Source of the DNA: Neorhizobium huautlense | GTDB lineage: Bacteria; Pseudomonadota; Alphaproteobacteria; Rhizobiales; Rhizobiaceae | NCBI RefSeq assembly: GCF_002968575.1 | Contig: NZ_PVBM01000032.1 | Coordinates: 1-45,908 of the forward strand | Length of the DNA stretch: 45,908 nucleotides | Direction: 5' to 3' | The notes under the pieces: generated by a model | Database searches by the model: none | Told to the model about the DNA's origin: nothing | The model's input: only the letters and a program-made list of their open reading frames with translations | Position numbers and translations under genes: made by a program | In this document: piece after piece, positions 27,451 through 34,843 of the stretch | How the letters are laid out: every line of letters begins with the position of its first letter | How positions within the stretch are numbered: the stretch's first letter is position 1

Positions 27451-27705
27451 TTAGCGGCAACGAGCCTCGTAGGTGCGGCCGTAACGGTCGCGGTAGACGC
27501 AATAACCGCGGCGCTTTTCGGACTCGCCGATTGCTGCGCCGACGAGACCGCCCGCGACAGCGCCGACTGCTGCGCCGCCCCAGCTATTGGTAACAGCACC
27601 GCCGATGACAGCACCGGTACCAGCACCGATTGCCGTGCCCCGTTCGGTGGATGTGCAAGAGGCGAGCGTGCCGATCATGCAGCCCACAACCAGAATCTTC
27701 TTCAT
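27451..27705 (-). CDS. Small glycine-zipper lipoprotein
   Basis: An 84-residue envelope protein. The signal peptide ends in the lipobox LASC (Cys17). Residues about 27-62 form a glycine zipper (AIGAGTGAVIGGAV, GGAAVGAVAGGLVGAAIG) like the 17-kDa-antigen/OsmB-type proteins. The end carries YCVYRDRYGRTYEARC with a cysteine pair. The family tends to respond to envelope or osmotic stress; no specific role is known. GGGAAGGGAAA lies upstream of the ATG. Start is 39 bases after the DUF3309 stop codon on the same strand, so both probably share the EcfG-type promoter at 27945-27969. Confidence 0.85.
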   Translation of the reverse strand: MKKILVVGCMIGTLASCTSTERGTAIGAGTGAVIGGAVTNSWGGAAVGAVAGGLVGAAIGESEKRRGYCVYRDRYGRTYEARCR

Positions 27706-27744
27706 GTGATTTCCCTTCCCTTTTAACGCACGGCTACGCCGTTT

Positions 27745-27900
27745 TTAGATCCTGCCCATCAGCAGCAGGATGATGATGATCAGTACTACGAGGCCCAATC
27801 CGCCGGACGGACCATAGCCCCAACCTCGGCTATAACCCCAATTCGGCAAAGCGCCAATGAGCAGTAAGATGAGGATGATGAGCAATATGGTTCCGAGCAT
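27745..27900 (-). CDS. DUF3309 tiny hydrophobic protein
   Basis: A 51-residue protein too short for most gene finders. It begins MLGTILLIILILLLIGALP, has a glycine/tryptophan/tyrosine-rich middle (NWGYSRGWGYGPSGG) and ends in a second hydrophobic stretch before MGRI. This is the pattern of DUF3309, a small, widespread proteobacterial membrane protein of unknown function. ATG 27900 has GGAG about nine bases upstream. A perfect EcfG/RpoE2-type promoter lies 45 bases upstream, which suggests stress induction, and the glycine-zipper lipoprotein follows in the same direction. Confidence 0.85.
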   Translation of the reverse strand: MLGTILLIILILLLIGALPNWGYSRGWGYGPSGGLGLVVLIIIILLLMGRI

Positions 27901-27944
27901 GGCATTCTACTCCGCTAGGCAATCCGGTTCGGATGTGGCGAGGA

Positions 27945-27969
27945 AACGTGGCTTCGCGTTTTTTGTTCC
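27945..27969 (-). promoter_or_regulatory. EcfG/RpoE2-type promoter of the DUF3309 and lipoprotein genes
   Basis: On the minus strand GGAAC (27969-27965), 16 bases, CGTT: a perfect match to the alphaproteobacterial general-stress (EcfG/RpoE2) pattern. The -10 lies about 45 bases before the DUF3309 ATG. Its -35 faces a second GGAAC on the opposite strand, seven bases away. Confidence 0.65.
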
Positions 27970-27976
27970 AAGAGCA

Positions 27977-28002
27977 GGAACCGTGACCTCTCACGTGTGG
28001 TT
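27977..28002 (+). promoter_or_regulatory. Second, divergent EcfG/RpoE2-type promoter
   Basis: GGAAC (27977-27981), 17 bases, GGTT (27999-28002). It also fits the looser GGAAC-N18/19-TT form described for RpoE2 of Sinorhizobium. It has one mismatch to CGTT. It points into a stretch without a protein gene for about 600 bases, toward repeat copies B and C. Confidence 0.4.
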
Positions 28003-28094
28003 AACGGGTGTTAGGCGGGGTTAACGCCCGCATCGGAAACTACCGTTACGATTGACTGCGGCTCGGATTTTTAGAGTCGGACGCGGCTCGGCAC

Positions 28095-28180
28095 ATACTA
28101 GATGTTGTGAGAACAAAACCGGAAAGAAGACCGGTCGCTGATTCGTCAACGTTTCGTTCTGGCTTTGGCCCGAACGTTAA
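28095..28180. repeat. Intergenic repeat element, copy B
   Basis: GAACAAA (28111-28117), 22 bases, GATTCGTC (28140-28147), then GTTTCGTTC starting 11 bases after the first half-site (28151). The closest relative is copy A, in the same orientation. A minus-strand hairpin (ACCGG/CCGGT, 28118-28135) followed by TTTTGTTC lies inside it and could end a minus-strand transcript. Confidence 0.6.
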
Positions 28181-28368
28181 TTTGGGTGCTTTTAGGAGTG
28201 GGGTCATGCGTTGCTGGTTTATCAAAAATTAACTATATCAATATGTTGACTATGGTCTTTCTCTGTGAGTGACGGCGATTTCGCCGGGGCATCCATCAAA
28301 AGCGGTAGGAATCGGCGCGGAGATTCAGGATGTCGTGTGTGCGAGCAGGTGTGCATCAATATATAGCC

Positions 28369-28434
28369 GTGAACAAACGTTGAATCCTGTGGAGTCTGTG
28401 ATTCGTCTCCGATTCGTTCGCGTCTGTTCTTTGC
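28369..28434. repeat. Intergenic repeat element, copy C (shorter, diverged)
   Basis: GAACAAA (28371-28377), 22 bases, GATTCGTC (28400-28407), then GATTCGTTC starting 11 bases after the first half-site (28411). It shares GTGAACAAAC with copy A and TTCGTTC with copy B. The bases between the blocks are not conserved, yet the spacing is identical in all three copies. Confidence 0.55.
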
Positions 28435-28599
28435 TACGATTTTCCTTGTGGAAGGAGATGATTAAATCGCGCGGAAAACCACGTACCTGGCGTGCAAAAC
28501 CGCAATGGAGGCTTGCCTTTATCGGCAGGGATCGCCATGTGTGGCGTGGCCGGCCTTTTCTCATGTAATGACCGGTCCACATATGCGCGGACCTAGGCT

Positions 28600-31500
28600 T
28601 TGAATTTTCAGCCCTTGATTACAAGCGGGCGCGGCGTTACCGCCGTGCTCGGACCCACCAATACCGGCAAAACGCATTACGCCATCGAGCGAATGGTCGC
28701 CCATGGTTCAGGTGTGATCGGTCTTCCGCTCCGGCTTCTGGCGCGGGAGGTCTATACGCGTCTGGTGGAAAAAGTCGGGATCTCCCAGGTGGCTCTAGTG
28801 ACCGGCGAGGAAAAGATAACTCCGCCGAACGCCCGCTTTTCCGTTTGTACCGTCGAAGCGATGCCGCGTGAGACGAAAGCGTCGTTTGTTGCAATCGATG
28901 AAGTGCAATTGGCCGGCGATCTCGAGCGCGGACATATCTTCACGGACCGGATCCTGCATCTTCGCGGGCGCGACGAGACCCTTCTGCTGGGTGCCGCGAC
29001 GATGCGTCCGATTCTCGAAAGGCTATTGCCAGGCGTGACGATCGTTGAGCGACCGCGCCTGTCTCAGCTCTTTTATGCCGGCCAGAAGAAGATCACCCGT
29101 CTTCCGCAGCGTTCTGCCATCGTGGCGTTTTCGGCTGACGAGGTCTATGCCATCGCAGAACTCATCCGGCGCCAGCGCGGCGGCGCGGCCGTCGTTCTCG
29201 GCGCGCTCAGTCCCCGTACTCGCAACGCTCAGGTCGGTCTTTATCAGTCAGGCGATGTTGAATACCTGGTTGCGACGGATGCGATCGGCATGGGTCTCAA
29301 CCTGGACGTCGATCATGTCGCGTTTGCCCAGGACCGGAAATTCGACGGTTACCAGTTCCGAAATCTCAATCCGGGGGAGCTCGGCCAAATCGCTGGCCGC
29401 GCCGGGCGACATGTCAGAGACGGAACCTTTGGTGTCACCGGTCAGGTTGCCCCCTTCGATGATGAACTGGTCGAGCGAATCGAAGGGCATCAATTCGATC
29501 AGGTGAAGGTGCTTCAGTGGCGTTCAAAGAACCTGGATTTTTCTTCGCTCAAAGCTTTGCGAGAAAGCCTCGATGCGGCGCCCACGGTTTCCGGTCTTAC
29601 CCGTGCATTGCCCGCGACCGATAGCCAAGCCCTTGATCATCTTTCGAGATATCCGGAGATCCGGGACGCGGCGACGACGCCGGAACGCGTGGAGAAACTA
29701 TGGGAAGCCTGCGCTCTTCCGGATTATCGGCGGATTGCGCCGGCGCAGCATGCGGACCTCATTTCGACTCTTTTCTCCGATCTTGTGCGCTTCGGTACTG
29801 TGAACGAGGACTTCATGGCGGAGCAGGTCCGCCGAGCCGATCGGACCGATGGCGAAATCGACACGCTGTCGGCACGCATTGCGCAAATTCGGACCTGGAC
29901 CTATGTCTCGAACCGTCCCGGCTGGCTTGCCGATCCGACACACTGGCAAGAAAAGACGCGGGAAATTGAGGACAGGTTGTCGGACGCACTACATGAACGG
30001 TTGACGAAACGCTTCGTTGATCGCAGGACATCTGTGCTCATGAAGCGCCTGAGAGAGAATGCTATGCTGGAAGCTGAAATCAGTGTGAATGGTGATGTCT
30101 TTGTGGAAGGACATCACGTCGGGCAGTTGGCGGGATTCCGCTTCACACCCGTCGCAGGGGCCGAGGGGCCGGACGCTAAGGCGGTGCAGGCGGCCGCCCA
30201 GAAGGCATTGGCCCTCGAATTCGAGGCCCGCGCCGCAAGGCTCTATGCCTCCGGCAATGGCGATCTCGCCGTGGGATCCGATGGCTTCGTGCGTTGGCTG
30301 GGCGAACCTGTTGCCCGTCTTACAGCAAGCGATCATATCATGCGTCCGCGCGTTATCCTGCTGTCGGACGAGCAGCTCACCGGCAATGCCCGCGATCATG
30401 TGGTTGCCCGCATCGAACGCTTCGTCAATCATCATGTCGCCACGATCCTGAAGCCGCTCGATGATCTGTCGCGGGCCGAAGACCTTCAGGGTCTTGCGAA
30501 GGGGCTGGCTTTCCAGCTTGTCGAGAATCTGGGTGTTCTCTTCCGGCGCGATGTCACAGAAGAAGTCAAGTCGCTGGATCAGGACGCGCGCGCTTCGATG
30601 CGGCGCTACGGTATCCGCTTTGGCGCCTATCACGTCTTCATGCCAACGCTTCTGAAGCCGGCTCCAGCCGAACTGATCACGCTTCTTTGGGCCTTGAAGA
30701 ATGACGGCCTCGACAAGCCGGGTTACGGCGACCTTATTCCGGCACTTGCTGCCGGCCGTACTTCGGTTGTCGCGGATCCGGCTTTCGAACGCATGTTCTA
30801 CAAGCTGGCAGGTTTCCGTTTCCTCGGAAAACGAGCGGTTCGTATCGATATTCTCGAGCGCCTGGCAGATCTGATCCGTCCGCTCCTCCAGTGGAAGCCC
30901 GGCACCACCCCACGTCCGGAGGGCGCTTATGACGGCCGCCGGTTCACGACGACGACCGCGATGCTTTCCATCCTAGGCGCCACACCAGATGACATGGAAG
31001 AGATCCTCAAGGGATTGGGTTACCGTGCGGATGCCGTCAAGGCGGAAGAGGCGCAGGCTTTCCTGGCTGCTCAAGGCGGGGCGTCTGCCGATAGTGTAGC
31101 GCCGGCATCTGCCGAAGCCGCACAGGAGACCGGAGAGGCTGACGACGCGGACGCCTCCGAAACGGCAGAGGCTTCGCCGGATACGGCTGCTGAAACGGCG
31201 CAATCCGAAGCGGCACAATCCGAAGCGGTACCGGAGGCAGTAGAGGAAACACCTTCGGCAGACCCTGCTGATGCGGCAAAGACTGATGAGCCCGAGGAGC
31301 CAAAGCCCGTTCTTCTGTGGCGGCCCGGTGGTGGCCGGGACAACAATCAGCGAACTGGACGCCAGCAACACGGTGATCGGCGTGGCCACGGCGGTGGCCA
31401 ACGCCAGGCCGGCGGTGAGGCGGCTCAGGGTGCTCAAGGGCGCCGTGACGATCGTCGCGATGGAGAGCGCAGGGAAGGGCGGCCAAGCGGCGACCGGGAT

Positions 31501-31743
31501 CGTGAGCGCCGCGACGGCGGCCGGCAGAACCGCGACAACAATCGCCGACCTGACAACAACCGTGGCGATCGGCCAAACCGCGGCGAACGCCCGGAGGGCG
31601 GCCCGCGCCAGGATCGTAACGAGCGCGGCAAAGGGTCGCAGCCGACGCGTTTTGAGGCTAAGCCCCCGCGCAAGGAGAAGCCGATCGATCCGGATTCGCC
31701 CTTTGCAAAGCTCGCTGCTCTCAAGGAGCAAATGAAGAAGTAA
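28600..31743 (+). CDS. SUV3-like DEAD/H-type RNA helicase with long disordered tail
   Basis: A 1047-residue helicase resembling mitochondrial SUV3, the RNA-degradation helicase. Seen: Walker A GPTNTGKTH (Lys24), the DEVQ box near residue 100, VATDAIGMGLNLDVDHVAF near 230 and QIAGRAGRHVRDGTFG near 265, then a helical SUV3 C-terminal region with HVFMPTLLKP near 690. After about residue 830 come an acidic alanine/glutamate stretch and then a basic tail rich in Arg, Gly, Asp and Asn (residues about 915-1020), likely disordered and RNA-binding. The start is TTG 28600, six bases after an in-frame TAG, with almost no ribosome site and a small hairpin just before it. The S4-domain gene begins five bases after the stop codon, pointing to an RNA-related operon. 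Confidence 0.9.
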   Translation: MNFQPLITSGRGVTAVLGPTNTGKTHYAIERMVAHGSGVIGLPLRLLAREVYTRLVEKVGISQVALVTGEEKITPPNARFSVCTVEAMPRETKASFVAIDEVQLAGDLERGHIFTDRILHLRGRDETLLLGAATMRPILERLLPGVTIVERPRLSQLFYAGQKKITRLPQRSAIVAFSADEVYAIAELIRRQRGGAAVVLGALSPRTRNAQVGLYQSGDVEYLVATDAIGMGLNLDVDHVAFAQDRKFDGYQFRNLNPGELGQIAGRAGRHVRDGTFGVTGQVAPFDDELVERIEGHQFDQVKVLQWRSKNLDFSSLKALRESLDAAPTVSGLTRALPATDSQALDHLSRYPEIRDAATTPERVEKLWEACALPDYRRIAPAQHADLISTLFSDLVRFGTVNEDFMAEQVRRADRTDGEIDTLSARIAQIRTWTYVSNRPGWLADPTHWQEKTREIEDRLSDALHERLTKRFVDRRTSVLMKRLRENAMLEAEISVNGDVFVEGHHVGQLAGFRFTPVAGAEGPDAKAVQAAAQKALALEFEARAARLYASGNGDLAVGSDGFVRWLGEPVARLTASDHIMRPRVILLSDEQLTGNARDHVVARIERFVNHHVATILKPLDDLSRAEDLQGLAKGLAFQLVENLGVLFRRDVTEEVKSLDQDARASMRRYGIRFGAYHVFMPTLLKPAPAELITLLWALKNDGLDKPGYGDLIPALAAGRTSVVADPAFERMFYKLAGFRFLGKRAVRIDILERLADLIRPLLQWKPGTTPRPEGAYDGRRFTTTTAMLSILGATPDDMEEILKGLGYRADAVKAEEAQAFLAAQGGASADSVAPASAEAAQETGEADDADASETAEASPDTAAETAQSEAAQSEAVPEAVEETPSADPADAAKTDEPEEPKPVLLWRPGGGRDNNQRTGRQQHGDRRGHGGGQRQAGGEAAQGAQGRRDDRRDGERREGRPSGDRDRERRDGGRQNRDNNRRPDNNRGDRPNRGERPEGGPRQDRNERGKGSQPTRFEAKPPRKEKPIDPDSPFAKLAALKEQMKK

Positions 31744-31747
31744 GGCT

Positions 31748-32167
31748 ATGACGGAAAAGGAGCCACAAGCGGCGTCGTTGAGCGGTTCGCGCCAGCGCAT
31801 CGACAAGTGGCTCTTTTTTGCCCGCATGGCGAAATCACGCTCCATCGCTCAGGACCTTATCCGATCGAACCATGTCCGGGTGAACGGAGATGTTGTTTCC
31901 CAGCCGAGTTCCCAGGTGAAGCCGGGGGACCGCATCGAGCTTGCGCTTGAACGTCGCGATGTCGTGCTCGTGGTGAGGTCGGGTGGCGAGCGGCGTGGCC
32001 CTTTCGAGGAGGCGCGTCTTCTTTACGAGGATCTCAGCCCGCCACCGGAAGAGAGGCAGCGGCTGACGCTCTTCGAGCAAGCGCAGCGCATGCAGGGAAG
32101 CGGCCGGCCCACCAAGAAGGAGCGTCGGGAAACCGACCGGCTGTTTCCGGACGCAGATAGCGATTAG
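31748..32167 (+). CDS. S4-domain RNA-binding protein (Hsp15-like)
   Basis: A 139-residue protein with an S4 RNA-binding domain (about residues 14-75: QRIDKWLFFARMAKSRS, then NHVRVNGDVV) and a charged C-terminus ending in KKERRETDRLFPDADSD. It resembles Hsp15, which binds stalled 50S subunits with attached nascent chains. It starts four bases after the helicase TAA, so the two are surely cotranscribed. The heat-shock link is from family knowledge; rpoH lies 2 kb downstream. Confidence 0.88.
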   Translation: MTEKEPQAASLSGSRQRIDKWLFFARMAKSRSIAQDLIRSNHVRVNGDVVSQPSSQVKPGDRIELALERRDVVLVVRSGGERRGPFEEARLLYEDLSPPPEERQRLTLFEQAQRMQGSGRPTKKERRETDRLFPDADSD

Positions 32168-32376
32168 ATTAGAAAAATCACCTGCCGAGCTGCGGTTTTC
32201 AGGACGCTTTATCCTTGCTAAGCAAAGCCAAAGGCTTTACCTGACAGTCGAAAAGCCGGAATGCCTGCCTCCTGTCCTCTTTGCAGTTAGGGTTTCGCCT
32301 GTCCCGGCTTTCCGGCATGCCGGCACTCATCCTGTTGCCGGCGTGTTGCTGATCCGAGATATTGCTGGGGTGCCGC

Positions 32377-32715
32377 ATGACGTATGTCGTGACCGACAAT
32401 TGTATCCGTTGCAAATACACCGACTGTGTCGAGGTGTGCCCGGTCGATTGTTTCTATGAAGGTGAAAACTTCCTCGTCATTCACCCGGATGAATGCATCG
32501 ATTGCGGCGTCTGCGAGCCAGAATGTCCCGCCGAGGCAATCAAGCCGGACACCGAACCGGGGCTGGACAAATGGCTCAAGGTGAATGCGGATTTTGCGCA
32601 GGTCTGGCCCAACATCACCGTCAAGCGCGATCCTTTACCGGAAGCCAAAGAGATGGACGGCGTGGCTGGCAAATACGAGCAATTCTTCTCGCCGGAGCCT
32701 GGCAAGGGCGATTGA
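32377..32715 (+). CDS. fdxA: 7Fe ferredoxin ([3Fe-4S][4Fe-4S])
   Basis: A 112-residue electron carrier almost identical in its first half to Azotobacter ferredoxin I. Cys9, Cys17 and the last of CIDCGVCEPEC serve the 3Fe-4S cluster; Cys21 (in VCPVDC) and the other three of the second motif serve the 4Fe-4S cluster. The C-terminal extension contains WPNITVKRDPLP, also typical. ATG 32377 is chosen; an in-frame ATG five codons earlier lacks support. Partner enzymes are unknown. It follows the S4-domain gene after 209 bases. Confidence 0.95.
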   Translation: MTYVVTDNCIRCKYTDCVEVCPVDCFYEGENFLVIHPDECIDCGVCEPECPAEAIKPDTEPGLDKWLKVNADFAQVWPNITVKRDPLPEAKEMDGVAGKYEQFFSPEPGKGD

Positions 32716-33104
32716 TCCATACCTTCCTCGCATGGCTCGGCAGCCATCTGGAATCATATTGCCTTTTTGTTGAGCACAGGACGAATGTGGCCTTGTGTGC
32801 ACATGCAAAAGCAAATTATTGATTTCCGCACTTTTTTGTGGTAGGTAATAAGAACTGTTCCACAAGGCGGCACTCGCGTGCCCAAAAAACATCACGAAAG
32901 CAACAGATCATCCAAAACGCGGTACAAGTGACATTGCAACGCTTGAATGTTGGCGGTCGCAGTTCGCGATGGGGTTTGTTTTTCGCTAGCGTTGGTCGGA
33001 CCAGTATGGAGTGACCCGACGGTTTCCCCCGTCTCATCCGGGCCTGACAGACCCGGTTTCCCCGACCCGAAACACGGGTGAGTAATAGGGAGTTTGTGAA
33101 ACGA
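32716..33104 (+). other. Long structured leader and upstream region of carD
   Basis: About 390 bases without a gene. TTGTGG (32836-32841) and CCACAA (32860-32865) form an inverted repeat. Three small hairpins follow in series just before the ribosome site: GACGG/CCGTC (33018-33033), CCGGG/CCCGG (33038-33056) and ACCCG/CGGGT (33065-33079). No clear promoter was identified. The stacked hairpins suggest post-transcriptional control of carD. Confidence 0.45.
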
Positions 33105-33677
33105 ATGACGACTCAGCAGAAGAAGAATTCTCCCGCGCGCCAGGGCTTCAAGACCGGTGAATCGATTGTCTACCCCGCTCATGGCGTGGGAATGATCACG
33201 GCCATCGAAGAGCAGGAAGTGGCGGGCATGAAGCTCGAACTTTTCGTAATCGATTTCGAGAAAGACAAGATGCGCCTTAAGGTGCCGGTTGCCAAGGCCG
33301 TGAACATCGGCATGCGCAAGTTGTCCGAAACGGATTTTGTCGAGCGTGCCCTCAAGGTGGTCCAGGGCAAGGCACGCGTGAAGCGCACCATGTGGTCGCG
33401 CCGCGCTCAGGAATATGATGCCAAGATCAATTCTGGTGACCTGATCTCGATCGCGGAAGTGGTGCGCGATCTTTATCGTGCGGAGAACCAGCCCGAACAA
33501 TCCTATTCCGAGCGCCAACTCTACGAAGCCGCGCTCGACCGTATGGCTCGTGAAATCGCTGCCGTTAACAGAATGTCTGAAACGGAAGCCGTTCGCGTTG
33601 TCGAGATCAATCTTGCCAAGGGTCCCAAGCGCGGCAAGACAATCGAAGAAGACGAGGCACAGGAAGAAGCCGCCTAA
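33105..33677 (+). CDS. carD: CarD-family RNA-polymerase-binding transcription regulator
   Basis: A 190-residue CarD/CdnL-type protein. The N-terminal Tudor-like RNAP-interaction domain is at about residues 15-75 (GESIVYPAHGVGMITAIEEQE, DKMRLKVPVAKA), and a helical DNA-contacting domain follows (KRTMWSRRAQEYDAKINSGD with the key tryptophan). It stabilises open complexes at promoters, notably of rRNA and stress genes. The start is uncertain: AGGGAG (33087-33092) is 12 bases from ATG 33105 but only three from a GTG at 33096, which would add three residues. A strong terminator follows, and rpoH comes next. Confidence 0.93.
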   Translation: MTTQQKKNSPARQGFKTGESIVYPAHGVGMITAIEEQEVAGMKLELFVIDFEKDKMRLKVPVAKAVNIGMRKLSETDFVERALKVVQGKARVKRTMWSRRAQEYDAKINSGDLISIAEVVRDLYRAENQPEQSYSERQLYEAALDRMAREIAAVNRMSETEAVRVVEINLAKGPKRGKTIEEDEAQEEAA

Positions 33678-33700
33678 GCTCCTATTGCGCCCTTGTTTTT

Positions 33701-33729
33701 AAAACCCGGCCTTCCAGCCGGGTTTTTTT
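33701..33729 (+). terminator. Rho-independent terminator of carD
   Basis: Stem AACCCGGC/GCCGGGTT (33703-33710 with 33717-33724), loop CTTCCA, then a run of T to 33729. The GGAAC of the rpoH promoter begins four bases later. Confidence 0.93.
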
Positions 33730-33732
33730 ATT

Positions 33733-33757
33733 GGAACTTTTTCCGTGCTGCAGCGTT
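33733..33757 (+). promoter_or_regulatory. EcfG/RpoE2-type promoter of rpoH
   Basis: GGAAC (33733-33737), 16 bases, CGTT (33754-33757), a perfect match to the alphaproteobacterial general-stress pattern and to the RpoE2 form GGAAC-N18-TT. In Sinorhizobium meliloti rpoH2 is known to depend on RpoE2. The leader to the rpoH ATG would be about 200 bases. Confidence 0.72.
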
Positions 33758-33968
33758 GTCCCACCGGGATGGCGAATTGCGTTAACGGCATCATTCGCGT
33801 CCGCAGGAAGCAGTGCGGGCGGATTTTTGGCTTGTCGGCCGGATGAATCCCCGCGGAATTCAACGAGGGGAGAAAAGCGCAGCCTTAAAATCTTCATCGC
33901 CGTTCGAAGGCACGGTGCTGGAGTTGGGCTTTGCTTTTTGTCGGATCAGACCGTTCACGGAGAGCACG

Positions 33969-34832
33969 ATGACAGCCATGTCCGCAGACCGCACTATGAT
34001 CAAGATAGCGATGTCGGCACCCTATCTTGCACGAGATGAAGAGCGAGATCTGGCGGTACGGTGGAAGGACGATCAAGACCAGAACGCCCGCAACCGGATC
34101 GCGCTTGCTCATATGCGGCTCGTAATCGCCATGGCTTCCAAGTTCCGCGGCTTTGGATTGCCGATGAGCGACCTCGTACAGGAAGGTTATGTAGGGCTGC
34201 TCGAAGCTGCGGCAAGGTTTGAACCGGAACGTGATGTACGTTTTTCCACCTATGCAAGCTGGTGGATCCGAGCTTCCATGCAAGATTATATCCTGCGCAA
34301 TTGGTCCATCGTTCGCGGCGGCACCAGTTCGGCGCAGAAGGCCTTGTTCTTCAATCTTCGTCGGTTGCGTGCGAAACTTGCCCGCGGGGATTCCAATCTG
34401 ACGGCGCGCGCCATCCACGAAGAAATTGCCGTAGCTCTCGGGGTCAGTGTCGCGGATGTTCAGACCATGGATGCCCGCCTTTCCGGCAATGACGCTTCGC
34501 TACAGGCTCCGTCCATCGCCGGCGACGCCGACAGCGGCGAACGGTTGGACATGCTTACCAGTACCGAGCCGCTGCCCGATGAACAGGTTTCCGGAATGAT
34601 AGACGGCGAACGGCGCCTGAAATGGCTTCAGGGTGCACTTACCAAGCTCAATGATCGCGAAAAGAAGATTATCCGGGCACGCCGCCTCACGGATGAAGGT
34701 GCGACACTGGAAGCGCTGGGTGCCGAGCTCGGCATTTCCAAAGAGCGCGTACGTCAGATCGAGAGTCGCGCGATCGAAAAACTCAAGATGGCGCTGGTTT
34801 CAGCCAACCCGCAAATGGCCGCTGTCTGCTGA
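33969..34832 (+). CDS. rpoH2: RNA polymerase sigma-32 factor, RpoH2 type
   Basis: A 287-residue sigma-70-family factor. Region 2 contains MRLVIAMASKFRGFG, DLVQEGYVGLLEAAARFEPERDVRFSTYASWWIRASMQDY; the RpoH box is QKALFFNLRR, near residue 123; region 4 has LGISKERVRQIESRAIEKL. The RpoH box identifies it as a heat-shock-type sigma factor. Length (about 287) and the EcfG-type promoter point to the RpoH2 paralogue rather than the main RpoH1; that choice is inference. ATG 33969 has GGAG upstream; the frame is open to 33813 but the extra part is not family-like. It converges on the M48 protease gene with an 11-base gap. Confidence 0.9.
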   Translation: MTAMSADRTMIKIAMSAPYLARDEERDLAVRWKDDQDQNARNRIALAHMRLVIAMASKFRGFGLPMSDLVQEGYVGLLEAAARFEPERDVRFSTYASWWIRASMQDYILRNWSIVRGGTSSAQKALFFNLRRLRAKLARGDSNLTARAIHEEIAVALGVSVADVQTMDARLSGNDASLQAPSIAGDADSGERLDMLTSTEPLPDEQVSGMIDGERRLKWLQGALTKLNDREKKIIRARRLTDEGATLEALGAELGISKERVRQIESRAIEKLKMALVSANPQMAAVC

Positions 34833-34843
34833 TATTCGGCGGG

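Larger units (their letters stand above)
27901..28599. other. 700-base intergenic region upstream of the SUV3-like helicase
   Basis: No convincing protein gene. It contains two divergent EcfG-type promoters (27945-28002), repeat copies B and C, a possible sigma-70 promoter (TTGCTG at 28211-28216, 17 bases, TATATC at 28234-28239) and a hairpin (GGTCC at 28574-28578 with GGACC at 28589-28593) just before the helicase start. Two mini-frames are noted: an 8-codon frame at 28206 (MRCWFIKN, AGGAG seven bases upstream) and a 36-codon frame at 28458-28568 (basic and tryptophan-rich, AAGGAG touching the ATG). The region may encode one or more small RNAs. Confidence 0.5.

Noticed and set aside
27288..28434. 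CRISPR-like array
   Set aside because: Only three imperfect copies, irregularly placed with more than 180 bases between them, and no cas genes.
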